DNA of 64,000 nucleotides, taken from positions 1-64,000 of the forward strand of contig DARO01000003.1 in the NCBI GenBank assembly GCA_002504405.1. The letters run 5' to 3'. This DNA is from Methanomassiliicoccaceae archaeon UBA71 (GTDB taxonomy: Archaea; Thermoplasmatota; Thermoplasmata; Methanomassiliicoccales; Methanomethylophilaceae). The stretch's first letter is position 1, and the number at the start of each line of letters is the position of its first letter. Of the stretch, positions 15,319 through 23,990 are shown piece after piece. The notes beneath the pieces are model-generated. The model did no database searches. It was given only the letters and a program-made list of their open reading frames with translations, and was not told the DNA's origin. The position numbers and the translations under genes are program-made.

Positions 15319-16655
15319 CTGCGGGCGATGGTCTCCACCGCCCTCCCGATCCAGTCCTTCTCGGATAGTGCGTGCTGGTGCATGTAGGAGCCCATCGAGT
15401 TCCCGGAGACCAAACCGTCCATCTTCCCGGATATACCCGTCCCGCGACGGACGTGGAACCCGAACTCGGGATCGCGGCGGGGGAATACGTCTGAGTAGTG
15501 GTACTCGTGACCGCGCACCTCCCCGGCGAAAGCCGGGTTGGAACCGGTCGCCTCTGCCATGACGTAGGTGGGCCCGTGGCGGACGCCGGTCATCCTGGCG
15601 TCCGCATCCGGGACCCCGGCCATCCTGTGCTCCCTGCCGGATGCGTCCGTCAGGGTCCTGCACATCGCCATCAGCCCGCCGCACTCCCCGATGACCATCT
15701 TGCCCTCCGAGGAAGCGCTCCTCAGTCCTTCGAGGAAGTCCCGGTTTGCCGATATGGAGTCGGCGTGGAGCTCGGGGTACCCTCCTCCGAGGTAGTACAG
15801 GTCGGCGTCCGGCAGCCCGTCGCCGTCAGTCGGGCGGAACGTCTCCACCGAGAACCCGGACGCCTCCAGGCACTCGATGTTCTCTTTGTAGTAGAAGCAG
15901 AAAGCGTCGTCCATCGGGACCGCAGCCTTCAGACCGCAGACCCTCTCCGTGTAGGGCGACGATGCCGGGAGGTCTACGGGGGACGACTCGGCTATGTCAA
16001 GGATCCTGTCCAGGTCGATCGGCTCGGTGAGGTCCTGGAGGGGTGTGATCTCGCGCTCCTCGAATGACCTCAGCGTGTGCAGTCCGAGGTACCTCTGGCC
16101 AAGGGACTTGTCCGGGTTCTTGGGGATCATCCCCACGAGCTGCACTCCCTGGCAGTAACGCTCTATCGCCGTGCGGAGCTTGTCAGTGTGCTGCTTCCCG
16201 GACACGTTGTTCAGTATGACCCCGGCTATGTTGACGTCGGGATCGAATGCCCTGAACCCGTTCACTATGGCCGCCGCGCTCCTCGTGAGGGACCTGGCGT
16301 CGACTATCAGTATCACCGGGAGACCGAGCATCTTGGCAAGGTATGCGGTGGACCCTATGTCCTCGTCACCGCGGAACCCCTCGTACAGGCCCCTGACCCC
16401 CTCTATGACGCAGATGTCCGCGTCCCTGGAGGCGTACCCGACGAGGTTGCGGATCGTCCGCCCGTCCATGAGGAAGGAGTCCAGGTTCCTGGACCTCCTG
16501 CCCGTGGCGGCGGTATGGTACATGGGGTCGATGAAATCCGGCCCGGCCTTGAAAGCCTGCACGGACATCGACTTGGACAGCCTGGACATCACCCCGGTGG
16601 CTATGGACGTCTTGCCGACGCCGCTACCGGTGCCCGCCAGGACGACACCTCTCAT
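15315..16655 (-). CDS. cfbB: Ni-sirohydrochlorin a,c-diamide synthase CfbB (446 aa)
   Basis: Amidates the a and c acetate side chains of Ni-sirohydrochlorin with glutamine and ATP, the second step of F430 synthesis. N-terminal P-loop GTGSGVGKTS (8-17) and KAGPDFIDP, and a C-terminal type-1 glutamine amidotransferase domain with the nucleophile Cys in GECGGLMAMC. The family also contains CbiA (present at 37816); this copy is called CfbB because it is the last gene of the cfb operon, overlapping cfbD by ATGA, while the other copy sits in the cbi operon. Length is normal for the family. Confidence 0.9.
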   Translation of the reverse strand: MRGVVLAGTGSGVGKTSIATGVMSRLSKSMSVQAFKAGPDFIDPMYHTAATGRRSRNLDSFLMDGRTIRNLVGYASRDADICVIEGVRGLYEGFRGDEDIGSTAYLAKMLGLPVILIVDARSLTRSAAAIVNGFRAFDPDVNIAGVILNNVSGKQHTDKLRTAIERYCQGVQLVGMIPKNPDKSLGQRYLGLHTLRSFEEREITPLQDLTEPIDLDRILDIAESSPVDLPASSPYTERVCGLKAAVPMDDAFCFYYKENIECLEASGFSVETFRPTDGDGLPDADLYYLGGGYPELHADSISANRDFLEGLRSASSEGKMVIGECGGLMAMCRTLTDASGREHRMAGVPDADARMTGVRHGPTYVMAEATGSNPAFAGEVRGHEYHYSDVFPRRDPEFGFHVRRGTGISGKMDGLVSGNSMGSYMHQHALSEKDWIGRAVETIARR

Positions 16656-17725
16656 TCGAGCATCTCCCTGAGGGTGTCAGCCGTCTCGAGCGGTATTATC
16701 GAGTGTGCCCCCATGACCATCGTGTGCGAGGATATCTCCCCGACTGCCCACCCGAACCCCTGGTTGAGGTAGTTGGCAAGCTGCCTGGGCTGGTCGGTAA
16801 CGAGGATGTCGTCCTGGCCCATGTCGGGGTAGGCATGGCATATCCCAAGGAGGATCAGCAGGTCCGGCTTGAAAGCGTCCACAGCCTCCTTCATCCTGTC
16901 CCCCAGGACGGAGTACTCGTCCAGACCGCCGGTGATTACGTCGATCGAGACGCCCTTCGAGCCCAGGTCCGCCAGTATCTCCTCGCAGTAGTTGCGTATC
17001 CTCGGGAGGCCCTTGGTCGCATCGAGGTTGGCGGCGAACATTGTCTCCCCTCCGAGCACCCTCCTGGCGCGGTCCACGGCCTCGAACATGTCCGCGAACC
17101 TGAATGCCAGCTCCTTCTTGGCGTCCATCACGACGGCGACCCTGCCGCCTCCGGACAGGACCTGGCATATCTTCTTGCACACGTGCATCTTGGTTGGGCT
17201 TACCGCCGGCTGGAGGTAGTCCTTCGACGCCATGCCGACGTTCTTCTCCAGACGCGTGGCCGCTTTCATCAGCGATATCTGCCTGTCGCACTCCTCCGCT
17301 CCGATGATGCCGGCGTCCCTTCCCGCCTCCAGCGCCTTGATTGCGCCGCGCGTGTTGTCTCCCATGCACCCGTGGCAGTCCACGGGGAATACGTTTGCAT
17401 CGATGCCCGCACGGCGGATGGACTTGGACATGTCCTCCCCTATTATCATGCTGGCACATGTGCCGATGACAGCGACAGTCCCGGGATGGAACCTCTCCTC
17501 CACCTGCTTCAGGGTGTTGATGAGCTGCTCGTCTCCGCCGAAGATCAGGTCGTTGTCCCTCATCCCGGAGGTGACCACCCTGACGTCGGCGTTCTCCAGC
17601 GGCCTGGACGCCATGAAGCTGCATCCCGACGGGCCGTGGACCACTATGACGTCCACGTCCATGTCGCGCAGCGTGTACATGGCCGCCACTATGGGGTTCG
17701 GACGGGGGTGGATGACAGACCTCAC
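16652..17725 (-). CDS. cfbD: Ni-sirohydrochlorin a,c-diamide reductive cyclase subunit CfbD (357 aa)
   Basis: Nitrogenase-like (NifD-related) catalytic subunit that, with electrons from CfbC, performs the six-electron reduction and gamma-lactam ring closure to seco-F430. Candidate cluster ligands are Cys35 (GPSGCSF), Cys90 (IGTCASM), Cys117 and Cys120 (DCHGCMG). It overlaps cfbE upstream and cfbB downstream by ATGA, so stoichiometric translation is likely. Length matches methanogen CfbD. Confidence 0.93.
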   Translation of the reverse strand: MRSVIHPRPNPIVAAMYTLRDMDVDVIVVHGPSGCSFMASRPLENADVRVVTSGMRDNDLIFGGDEQLINTLKQVEERFHPGTVAVIGTCASMIIGEDMSKSIRRAGIDANVFPVDCHGCMGDNTRGAIKALEAGRDAGIIGAEECDRQISLMKAATRLEKNVGMASKDYLQPAVSPTKMHVCKKICQVLSGGGRVAVVMDAKKELAFRFADMFEAVDRARRVLGGETMFAANLDATKGLPRIRNYCEEILADLGSKGVSIDVITGGLDEYSVLGDRMKEAVDAFKPDLLILLGICHAYPDMGQDDILVTDQPRQLANYLNQGFGWAVGEISSHTMVMGAHSIIPLETADTLREMLE

Positions 17726-18933
17726 TGGTATCCCTCCTTGATGAACTCGATGATCAGCCTGACATCGGACGGTATCTCTGGCCTGGAGCCGTCCCCGTCG
17801 GTTATGACCATGGGCACCCCGTACTCCGAGACCGTGGCCTCGATAAGGTCCTTGTCCATCTTGTCGCAGACCTTCCTGCTCACAGGGTCGAGGACGATCA
17901 TGGCGCCCTCGAGCGCATCCATCTCCTGGAGGCAGCGCAGAGTCCTCCCTATGGAGAGATGCGAGATGCCGGGGTTCCTCTCGCGAACGACGGTCCGGCC
18001 GCCCTCCCGGATTATCTCCCCTCTGCCGGGGACCCCCTTGAAGGTCTCAAGGGATCTCAGAACAGACTCCTTCGGGACGCCCATCTGGTGGGCGACCTCT
18101 AGCGCGAGCTCCATGGCGCCTATGTACTCGGTGGATATGTAGGAGCCGTCGAGCTCGACCTCCGAGGTCCCGTCGTACTCCACGGACACCCTCAGCCCGC
18201 TTCCCAGCGCAGGCTTCGACAGGACGGCGATCCTCCCACCATACCCCGTCAGTCCGTCATGGAAGCGGGACCAGAACATGAGCTCGTCCCTCGGGACTAT
18301 GTTGACCTTGTCCGTGAATACGTCCTTCTTGGCATCCGAGGCCCTCAGCGTATTCCTGGCTATGCCGTAGTCCTCGGCGAGGTTTGTGATGCAGGCGATG
18401 TCCGCCCTGCCGGAGCCTCCGAGGGACACCTCCGCCACCACGGCATCGTACCTCCCCACGGGCAGGGTCATCAGATACGGGGGCGCGATGCTAACCTTCC
18501 TCTCTATCCTGTGCCCCTCCTGCGTCCAAGGCCCTTCGCCCCTTGACGAGTGCAGGAGGACCGACATGCCGGAATCATGGAGGATCTTCGAGATGAGGTA
18601 GCACGCGCTGGTCTTCCCCTTGACACCGGTGACCTCGATCCTGAACCTGCGGTCCTCTATGAACCTCTTGACATCCTGGCTGAACGAGATGATCTCGCCG
18701 GGGTCGGCCCCCTCCAGGAATGACCTGGGGCAGTGCATTGGCATGACAGTGAGGTCGTACCTCTCCGGAGGGACAGAGTCGACCGCCCGGATGTCCATGG
18801 ACAGGAGCTCCTCCTTGAGGTCCCTGCCGCATATCCCGTAAACGTCCACGCAAGTCACGTCGTCGCCCTCTGCCAAGTGCCTCCTCGCCAGGAGGTCACC
18901 TCCGTGAACCATGTCCAGGACCAGAACGCGCAT
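17722..18933 (-). CDS. cfbE: Coenzyme F430 synthetase CfbE (403 aa)
   Basis: Mur-ligase-like ATP-dependent enzyme that closes the carbocyclic F ring of seco-F430 to give F430. The nucleotide loop GVKGKTSA (103-110) and the central VSLGGSGRADIACITNLAEDY stretch fit the Mur ligase fold. The ATG at 18933, 4 nt after the cfbA stop, is preferred over an earlier in-frame start that would overlap cfbA. Position between cfbA and cfbD supports the assignment. Confidence 0.92.
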   Translation of the reverse strand: MRVLVLDMVHGGDLLARRHLAEGDDVTCVDVYGICGRDLKEELLSMDIRAVDSVPPERYDLTVMPMHCPRSFLEGADPGEIISFSQDVKRFIEDRRFRIEVTGVKGKTSACYLISKILHDSGMSVLLHSSRGEGPWTQEGHRIERKVSIAPPYLMTLPVGRYDAVVAEVSLGGSGRADIACITNLAEDYGIARNTLRASDAKKDVFTDKVNIVPRDELMFWSRFHDGLTGYGGRIAVLSKPALGSGLRVSVEYDGTSEVELDGSYISTEYIGAMELALEVAHQMGVPKESVLRSLETFKGVPGRGEIIREGGRTVVRERNPGISHLSIGRTLRCLQEMDALEGAMIVLDPVSRKVCDKMDKDLIEATVSEYGVPMVITDGDGSRPEIPSDVRLIIEFIKEGYQ

Positions 18934-18937
18934 GCTA

Positions 18938-19720
18938 TCACTCGTACTTCCTGAGCTTCTCGGCAAGAACGTCGCACAGGCGGGGGTCCCCGCCGATCGG
19001 CACGGCGTACTTCAGCTCGACCTCGCGTCCGCCGCGCCTTATAGTGCCCCCGTCCGAGAAGTCCTCTATCCCCAGCTTGCCGGGGACGTCCATGGTCAGG
19101 TGCTTGCCCAGGGAAATGAAGAGGGGCAGGGCGATGATCTCCTCCGCCCCCTCGTCGATCATCCTCGGGATGACGTCCTCTATCTTCGGGTCGTTGAACT
19201 CGTTGTACCCGACATACACCTTCCCGTAGCCCCTCTCCTCGAGGCGGCGGGCGTTCAGTGACACCACGTCCGAGTTGTAGGAGAGCCTCGACCCGTGCCC
19301 CATGACGAGCACCCTGGTGTCCTTCCCGGGGGTCCTGAGCTCCCTGATCCTCTCCTCGAGGATGTCCGTCAGCAGGGAGTCCCCGCCGAAGGGCTGCTCG
19401 ATGCGAACGCGAACCTCCCTGCCGCCTATGGCGACGGTGCCCTCCGTGGCGTCCCTGGGCAGTCCGAAGTGCTTAACAGGGATGTCCCTCGTGACGTGCA
19501 GCCCCGAGGCGACGAAGAAAGGCAGGACGATGATGTCGTCGATCCCGTCCCCGACCATCTCCTCCGCCGTCTCCCTTATGGATGGGATGGAGAACTCGTT
19601 GAACCCCACGTATACGTTGTCGTAACCCCTGGACCTCAGCAGGTCCGCCTGCATATCCAGGACGCCTTTGTTGAAGGCCATGGTGGACCCGTGGCCCGCT
19701 ATCATAATCCCGATGGACAT
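18938..19720 (-). CDS. cfbA: Sirohydrochlorin nickelochelatase CfbA, tandem-duplicated (260 aa)
   Basis: Inserts Ni(II) into sirohydrochlorin to start F430 synthesis; in methanogens the same enzyme can also insert Co(II) for cobalamin. Most archaeal CfbA/CbiXS proteins are about 120-145 aa and dimerise. This one has two complete copies in tandem: His10 (AGHGS) with His75 (SGLHVTRDIP), then His142 (GHGS) with His207 (LGKHLTMDVP). The halves align throughout, e.g. VYVGFNEF and VYVGYNEF. No other cobaltochelatase is seen in the window, so it may serve both pathways. Start 19720 lies 2 nt after cfbC. Confidence 0.92.
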   Translation of the reverse strand: MSIGIMIAGHGSTMAFNKGVLDMQADLLRSRGYDNVYVGFNEFSIPSIRETAEEMVGDGIDDIIVLPFFVASGLHVTRDIPVKHFGLPRDATEGTVAIGGREVRVRIEQPFGGDSLLTDILEERIRELRTPGKDTRVLVMGHGSRLSYNSDVVSLNARRLEERGYGKVYVGYNEFNDPKIEDVIPRMIDEGAEEIIALPLFISLGKHLTMDVPGKLGIEDFSDGGTIRRGGREVELKYAVPIGGDPRLCDVLAEKLRKYE

Positions 19721-19722
19721 AC

Positions 19723-20499
19723 TCAGTCCTCCAGCCTCATTCCGCCGGAGGAGTCCTCCGACGCTTCCAGGACCTTCTCCGCCAGCTGCCTGTAGCACTC
19801 GGCCATGGAGGACTCCGGCTCCCCGGAGACCACGGTGGTGCCCCTCGACTCGCATCTCTGGACCGCTGGGTCCCTGGGGATCCTGTGGATGACCGACGTC
19901 CCCATCTCGGCCGCGGCCCTGTCGACGAGTGCATCCTCGTCCTCCACGCCGCGCGAGTTCTGGACCAGCCCGCTGAGGCGCGCGTATCCGTCATGGGTGA
20001 GGTCGTTGACCGCGTACGCGATGTTGCTCGCCGCGTACAGCGCCATCATCTCCCCCGATGTGACGACGAAGACGTCCCTGGCGTATCCGTTCCTGATCGG
20101 CATCGCGAATCCTCCGCAGACGACGTCTCCGAGGACGTCGTACAGCATGACGTCGGGCCGGTACGCGCTGATGACATCCAGCTCCTCGAGCTTCTCGAAC
20201 GCTGCGATAATCCCGCGCCCGGCGCATCCCACCCCCGGCTTCGGCCCTCCGCACTCCACGCAGAGGACGCCTCCAGCACCCTCGAAGACGAGGTCGTCCA
20301 GCTCCGCATCGGGATCCTCCCTGACGGTCTGCAGGACGGTGGGTATGCGCCCGCCGGTGAGCATCTTGGTGGAATCCGCCTTGGGGTCGCATCCGATCTG
20401 CATGACCCGGAGCCCCTTGGCGGCCAAAGCGGCCGACAGATTGCTGGTAGTGGTCGATTTCCCTATACCGCCCTTGCCGTAGACCGCGATCCTTCTCAT
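19723..20499 (-). CDS. cfbC: NifH-like reductase subunit CfbC (258 aa)
   Basis: ATP-dependent iron protein that feeds electrons to CfbD. Walker [10 protein letters not shown] (8-16), and the two [4Fe-4S] ligand positions Cys92 (GVGCAGRG) and Cys128 (DVVCGGF), equal to NifH Cys97 and Cys132. The family usually bridges a dimer through this cluster. The ATG at 20499 is chosen over an upstream start because the TATA box (rev. ATATTAATA, about 20523-20531) predicts transcription from about 20501, a leaderless start. First gene of the cfb operon. Confidence 0.94.
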   Translation of the reverse strand: MRRIAVYGKGGIGKSTTTSNLSAALAAKGLRVMQIGCDPKADSTKMLTGGRIPTVLQTVREDPDAELDDLVFEGAGGVLCVECGGPKPGVGCAGRGIIAAFEKLEELDVISAYRPDVMLYDVLGDVVCGGFAMPIRNGYARDVFVVTSGEMMALYAASNIAYAVNDLTHDGYARLSGLVQNSRGVEDEDALVDRAAAEMGTSVIHRIPRDPAVQRCESRGTTVVSGEPESSMAECYRQLAEKVLEASEDSSGGMRLED

Positions 20500-20516
20500 T
20501 ATCGGAACGAAAGGTA

Positions 20517-20540
20517 TGACTGTATTAATATTTTCAGTCA
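20517..20540 (-). promoter_or_regulatory. cfb operon promoter inside an inverted repeat
   Basis: TGACTG (20517-20522) and CAGTCA (20535-20540) are a perfect inverted repeat spaced 12 bp, with the minus-strand TATA box between them. A dimeric regulator bound here would block TATA-binding protein. It differs from the TTGGAT operators of the cobalt and heme units, so F430 synthesis seems to have its own switch. Confidence 0.5.
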
Positions 20541-20616
20541 CAGAAATAACACGCACCTCCCCGGAGCCTTTCCGGAAGAGGCAACCGAGTTATACCCAGC
20601 AGACCGATTCGCAGCC

Positions 20617-21537
20617 ATGGCCGAGAACTTCAGGATCCCCTCATGCAGCGGGACGGACGAGCTGAACTGCTTCAGATGGATGCCGTCTTCAGAGCCCGTC
20701 GCTTCGCTTCAGATCGTCCACGGGATGACGGAGCACATACTCCGCTACTCAGGTTTCGCAGAGTTCCTGGCATCCATGGGGATCGCGATGTACGGTCACG
20801 ACCACATGGGCCACGGCGGGACCTCTGATGAGAAGGGGTTCTTCGCCGATAAGGACGGAGGCCGGGTCCTCATCGAGGACGCGTGGAGGGTCACATCCAG
20901 GATGCTCGAGGACCTCCCCGGGATCCCCCACGCGATAATGGGGCACAGCATGGGATCCTTCGTGGTGAGGCGCTACCTCACCATCCACGGCAAGGAAGTC
21001 GACGGAGCCATAATCATGGGCACGGGGCAGCAGTCGCCGGTATCCGTGTCCGCGGCGCTGGCGATAGCGAAGACGCTCTGCCTCCTCAGGGGAACGCATT
21101 ATGTCAGCAGAAAACTGAACGACATGGTCCTGGGAAGCTACGACAAGCACTTCGAGGGGCCCGACCTGCCGAGCAGATGGCTGTCTTCGAACCCCGATAC
21201 GCTGAGGGCGTACTCGGAGGACCCTCTGTGCGGGTTCCCCTTCACGGTGTCCGCATACCGGGACCTGTTCACCATGATCAGGGACCTGGGCAGACGCAAG
21301 GGCTTCGACAACCTGCCCTCGGACCTCCCGGTACTCATGGTCTCGGGTGCCGACGACCCTGTGGGGGATTTCGGGAAAGGGGTCGAGAGGGCGGCGGACG
21401 GCCTGCGCTCCTCGGGACTCGACCCGAAGGTCATCCTCTACGACGGAATGAGGCACGAGATCCTCAACGAGATCGGCAGCGGACGCGTCTACGAGGACAT
21501 CCGCTCGTGGATCCTCTCCGACGTCAGAAGGTCCTGA
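20617..21537 (+). CDS. Alpha/beta hydrolase, monoacylglycerol lipase type (306 aa)
   Basis: Serine hydrolase of the S33/monoglyceride lipase group: oxyanion region VHGMTEHILRY, GHDHMGHGG, nucleophile Ser111 in MGHSMGS, acid in SGADDPVG and the His in YDGMRHEI. It likely cleaves a lipid or ester. No signal peptide. A TATA box (TTATACC near 20590) about 26 nt before the ATG at 20617 gives a leaderless start. It ends overlapping the convergent acetyltransferase by 14 nt. Confidence 0.88.
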   Translation: MAENFRIPSCSGTDELNCFRWMPSSEPVASLQIVHGMTEHILRYSGFAEFLASMGIAMYGHDHMGHGGTSDEKGFFADKDGGRVLIEDAWRVTSRMLEDLPGIPHAIMGHSMGSFVVRRYLTIHGKEVDGAIIMGTGQQSPVSVSAALAIAKTLCLLRGTHYVSRKLNDMVLGSYDKHFEGPDLPSRWLSSNPDTLRAYSEDPLCGFPFTVSAYRDLFTMIRDLGRRKGFDNLPSDLPVLMVSGADDPVGDFGKGVERAADGLRSSGLDPKVILYDGMRHEILNEIGSGRVYEDIRSWILSDVRRS

Positions 21538-22090
21538 ACCAGAAGACACCGTAGCAGCGGCACGGCGCACCGCACTCCGGGCAGTGATGGCCCTCCGGGG
21601 AGTCCACCATGCGGTTCCAGTACCCCTCTATAGCAACGGTCTCGGAGAGTCCGAGGCCCCTGAGGATCCCGGCTATGTTGGTCCTGCCGGTGCGGCTCTT
21701 CCATGCCATGGCACACAGCAGCCCGCATCCCATGCCCCTCATATCCTCGGCGCAGCGGTTGCAGAGAAGCGTCCCGACGCCCTTCCCCTTGGCGGATGCG
21801 CTCACGGCGACCGAGTCCAGAATCCCCGACCTGGGCACACGCAGCACCTCCTCCCTCTCGGGGCACTCGGGGAGCCCCAGGACCTCCGGCTCCTCGTCAG
21901 GCCCGAACACGCGGCATATCGCGAATCCCAGGACGCGCCCGTCCTCGACGGCGACGTTGCAGAATATCTCCTGCGAGGCCATCGCCTCCAGGAAGTCCGT
22001 GTCCGAAAGGTAGTCCTCGCCCAGCTCCACCGATGATATGGACAACGCCTCCGGGACGTCCCCGGCAAGTATGCGCCTAATCTCGATCAT
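21524..22090 (-). CDS. GNAT acetyltransferase with C-terminal Cys cluster (188 aa)
   Basis: GNAT core with motif A as SVAVSASAKGKGVGTLLCNRCAEDM and a downstream AMAWKSRTGRTNIAGILRGLG. The last ~20 residues carry HHCPECGAPCRCYG, a likely small zinc-binding knuckle not usual for the family. The ATG at 22090 has GGAGGTAGGG upstream and overlaps the pseudouridine synthase stop by ATGA. Substrate unknown; coupling to an RNA-modification gene hints at a ribosome- or RNA-linked target, which is inference only. Confidence 0.82.
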   Translation of the reverse strand: MIEIRRILAGDVPEALSISSVELGEDYLSDTDFLEAMASQEIFCNVAVEDGRVLGFAICRVFGPDEEPEVLGLPECPEREEVLRVPRSGILDSVAVSASAKGKGVGTLLCNRCAEDMRGMGCGLLCAMAWKSRTGRTNIAGILRGLGLSETVAIEGYWNRMVDSPEGHHCPECGAPCRCYGVFWFRTF

Positions 22091-22794
22091 ATCCCTACCT
22101 CCTTGAACAGGGCCTCGCGCTCCTCCGGGGTCAGATTCCTGTACTCCCCCGTGGGCAGGTCCCCTAGCATGACGTTCACAATCCGGACCCTCACCAGGCG
22201 CCGCACCTCGTAGCCGAAATGCTCGCACATCCTGCGGATCTGACGGTTGAGGCCCTGCTGCAGGACTATCCGGAACTGACGGTCCCCCGTCCTCTCTACC
22301 AGGCACCTCCTTGTGACCTTGCCGTCCAGGATCGGCACTCCGGAGGCCATCCCCCTGATGAATTCGGGGGTCACCTCCCTGTCCACGGTCACGACGTACT
22401 CCTTCTCGTGGTCGTAGCGAGCCCTCATCAGCCTGTTGGCCAGCTCCCCGTTGTTCGTCAGGAGGAGCAGCCCCTCCGAGTCCTTGTCCAGCCTGCCTAT
22501 GGTGTAGATCCTCTTCGGGTAGCCGATGTAGTCTATGACGTTGGTGCCGTCCCCGGGATCGGATGTGCAGGTGATGCCGCGTGGCTTGTTGAACGCTATG
22601 ATTATGTCCTCCTCCACCCTGGAGACGGGCTTCCCGTCCACAAGGACGGAGTCTCCCTCCGAGACCCTGTCCCCAACGACTGCCCTCCTGCCGTTGAGCG
22701 TCACCCTGCCCTCCTCTACGAGGCGGTCAGCCGCGCGACGGGAGCATACACCCGAGTCTGCTATGAACTTGTTCAGGCGGATTCCTTCGGACAT
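22087..22794 (-). CDS. RsuA/RluF-type pseudouridine synthase (235 aa)
   Basis: Isomerises a uridine in rRNA or tRNA. N-terminal S4 RNA-binding domain (IRLNKFIADSGVCSRRAADRLVEEG) then a catalytic domain with the active Asp in IGRLDKDSEGLLLLTNNG and the C-terminal QGLNRQIRRMCEHFGYEVRRL. The architecture is the bacterial one and is uncommon in archaea, so lateral transfer is likely. A TATA box (rev. AATAATAT, near 22818-22825) predicts a leaderless start at 22794; 22806 is an alternative. Confidence 0.9.
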   Translation of the reverse strand: MSEGIRLNKFIADSGVCSRRAADRLVEEGRVTLNGRRAVVGDRVSEGDSVLVDGKPVSRVEEDIIIAFNKPRGITCTSDPGDGTNVIDYIGYPKRIYTIGRLDKDSEGLLLLTNNGELANRLMRARYDHEKEYVVTVDREVTPEFIRGMASGVPILDGKVTRRCLVERTGDRQFRIVLQQGLNRQIRRMCEHFGYEVRRLVRVRIVNVMLGDLPTGEYRNLTPEEREALFKEVGI

Positions 22795-22961
22795 CTCTGC
22801 CGCCATGGGCGGAACGGATATTATTGTTGCCCCGTCCATGCTGTGTCCGTTGCATGCTGATGGCGTCGCGACCGCGTTCGAATCCCCCGCACGACCGGAC
22901 GACGCAACGGGCAGCCAGAGGCCGTGGCAACATTTATCCGTGGGGGGAGGGATGGTCGGAC

Positions 22962-23990
22962 ATGGCACTCTTCTCCAGGAAACCCGCCGGCCCGTTCATC
23001 AAGTCCACTGCGATACAGATGCACTGGGATACGGAGGATCCCTTCCTATTCGCCTCCCATCATGAGGACGACTACCCGGAAGGGAACCGCCAGCAGGCCC
23101 CTCCGCTCAACCAGATAGCGGGCAGGAACCTTGGCAGGGACTACGAGACCAGGTTCGGCTTCAGGATGTACAACGGAAAGGTCGTCCCCGGGTTCCCAAT
23201 GCATGCGCACTGGGGCTACGAGACGGTGACACTCCCTCAGACTGGGTACATAGACCACTTCGACACCCTCGGCAACCAGGGGAGGTTCGGCTTCGGCGAC
23301 GTCCAGTGGGTTTACGCCTCCGGGAGGTACGGCCACAACGAGATGTACCCCCTGGCGGACCAGGAGGGTCGCAACCCGAACGACATAACCCAGATCTTCC
23401 TGAACATGCCCCTGGAGGAGAAGAACAAGGGGTCCGCGGTCGCCACCGTCTGGAAGGAGGACGCGGCCGTGGTGGAATCCGACGGGGTGTCCGTCCGGGT
23501 CATCTGCGGCTCCTACGGAGGAGCCTCGGCCCGCTCCCCCAGCCCCTACTCCTGGTCGCACGACCCCGCCCACGCCGTAAGGGTTCTCAGGGTCGAGATG
23601 GAGCCCGGAGCGGAGTTCGTCCTGGACCCCACCGTGCCCGGCGCCAACAGGAACCTGTACTACGTGTCTGGGAAGGAGGCGGAGTTCTGCGGCACCCCGG
23701 TCCGCTCCTGCTGGAGGCTGAAGATGGATCCGGAGACGGAGGTCCCCGTGCGCAACGGGGAGGAGGCCTCCGTCGTATGGGTCCTCGAGGGGGTCCCGAT
23801 AGGCCAGAGGATGTCCTCGTTCGGGCCCATATTCCTCGGCTCCGACAAGGAGGTGCGCGAGGCCCTCAACGAGGTCCGCAGGAAGGAGTTCGAGGAATGG
23901 CCCTGGGACCTCATCGACAAGACCCAGCCCCTGGGGACATCTCGCTTCATCCGCTACTCGGACGGCTCTGAGGTTCGTCCACCCGAATGA
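22962..23990 (+). CDS. Pirin-family protein (342 aa)
   Basis: Double cupin of the pirin family. The N-terminal metal site is FPMHAHWGYETVTL (His-x-His and Glu), followed by GDVQWVYASGRYGHNEM. Some pirins show quercetin dioxygenase activity; the role here is unknown. Start 22962 follows a TATA-like CATTTATCC by a short leader. The 3' end overlaps the convergent P-type ATPase by 44 nt. Confidence 0.85.
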   Translation: MALFSRKPAGPFIKSTAIQMHWDTEDPFLFASHHEDDYPEGNRQQAPPLNQIAGRNLGRDYETRFGFRMYNGKVVPGFPMHAHWGYETVTLPQTGYIDHFDTLGNQGRFGFGDVQWVYASGRYGHNEMYPLADQEGRNPNDITQIFLNMPLEEKNKGSAVATVWKEDAAVVESDGVSVRVICGSYGGASARSPSPYSWSHDPAHAVRVLRVEMEPGAEFVLDPTVPGANRNLYYVSGKEAEFCGTPVRSCWRLKMDPETEVPVRNGEEASVVWVLEGVPIGQRMSSFGPIFLGSDKEVREALNEVRRKEFEEWPWDLIDKTQPLGTSRFIRYSDGSEVRPPE

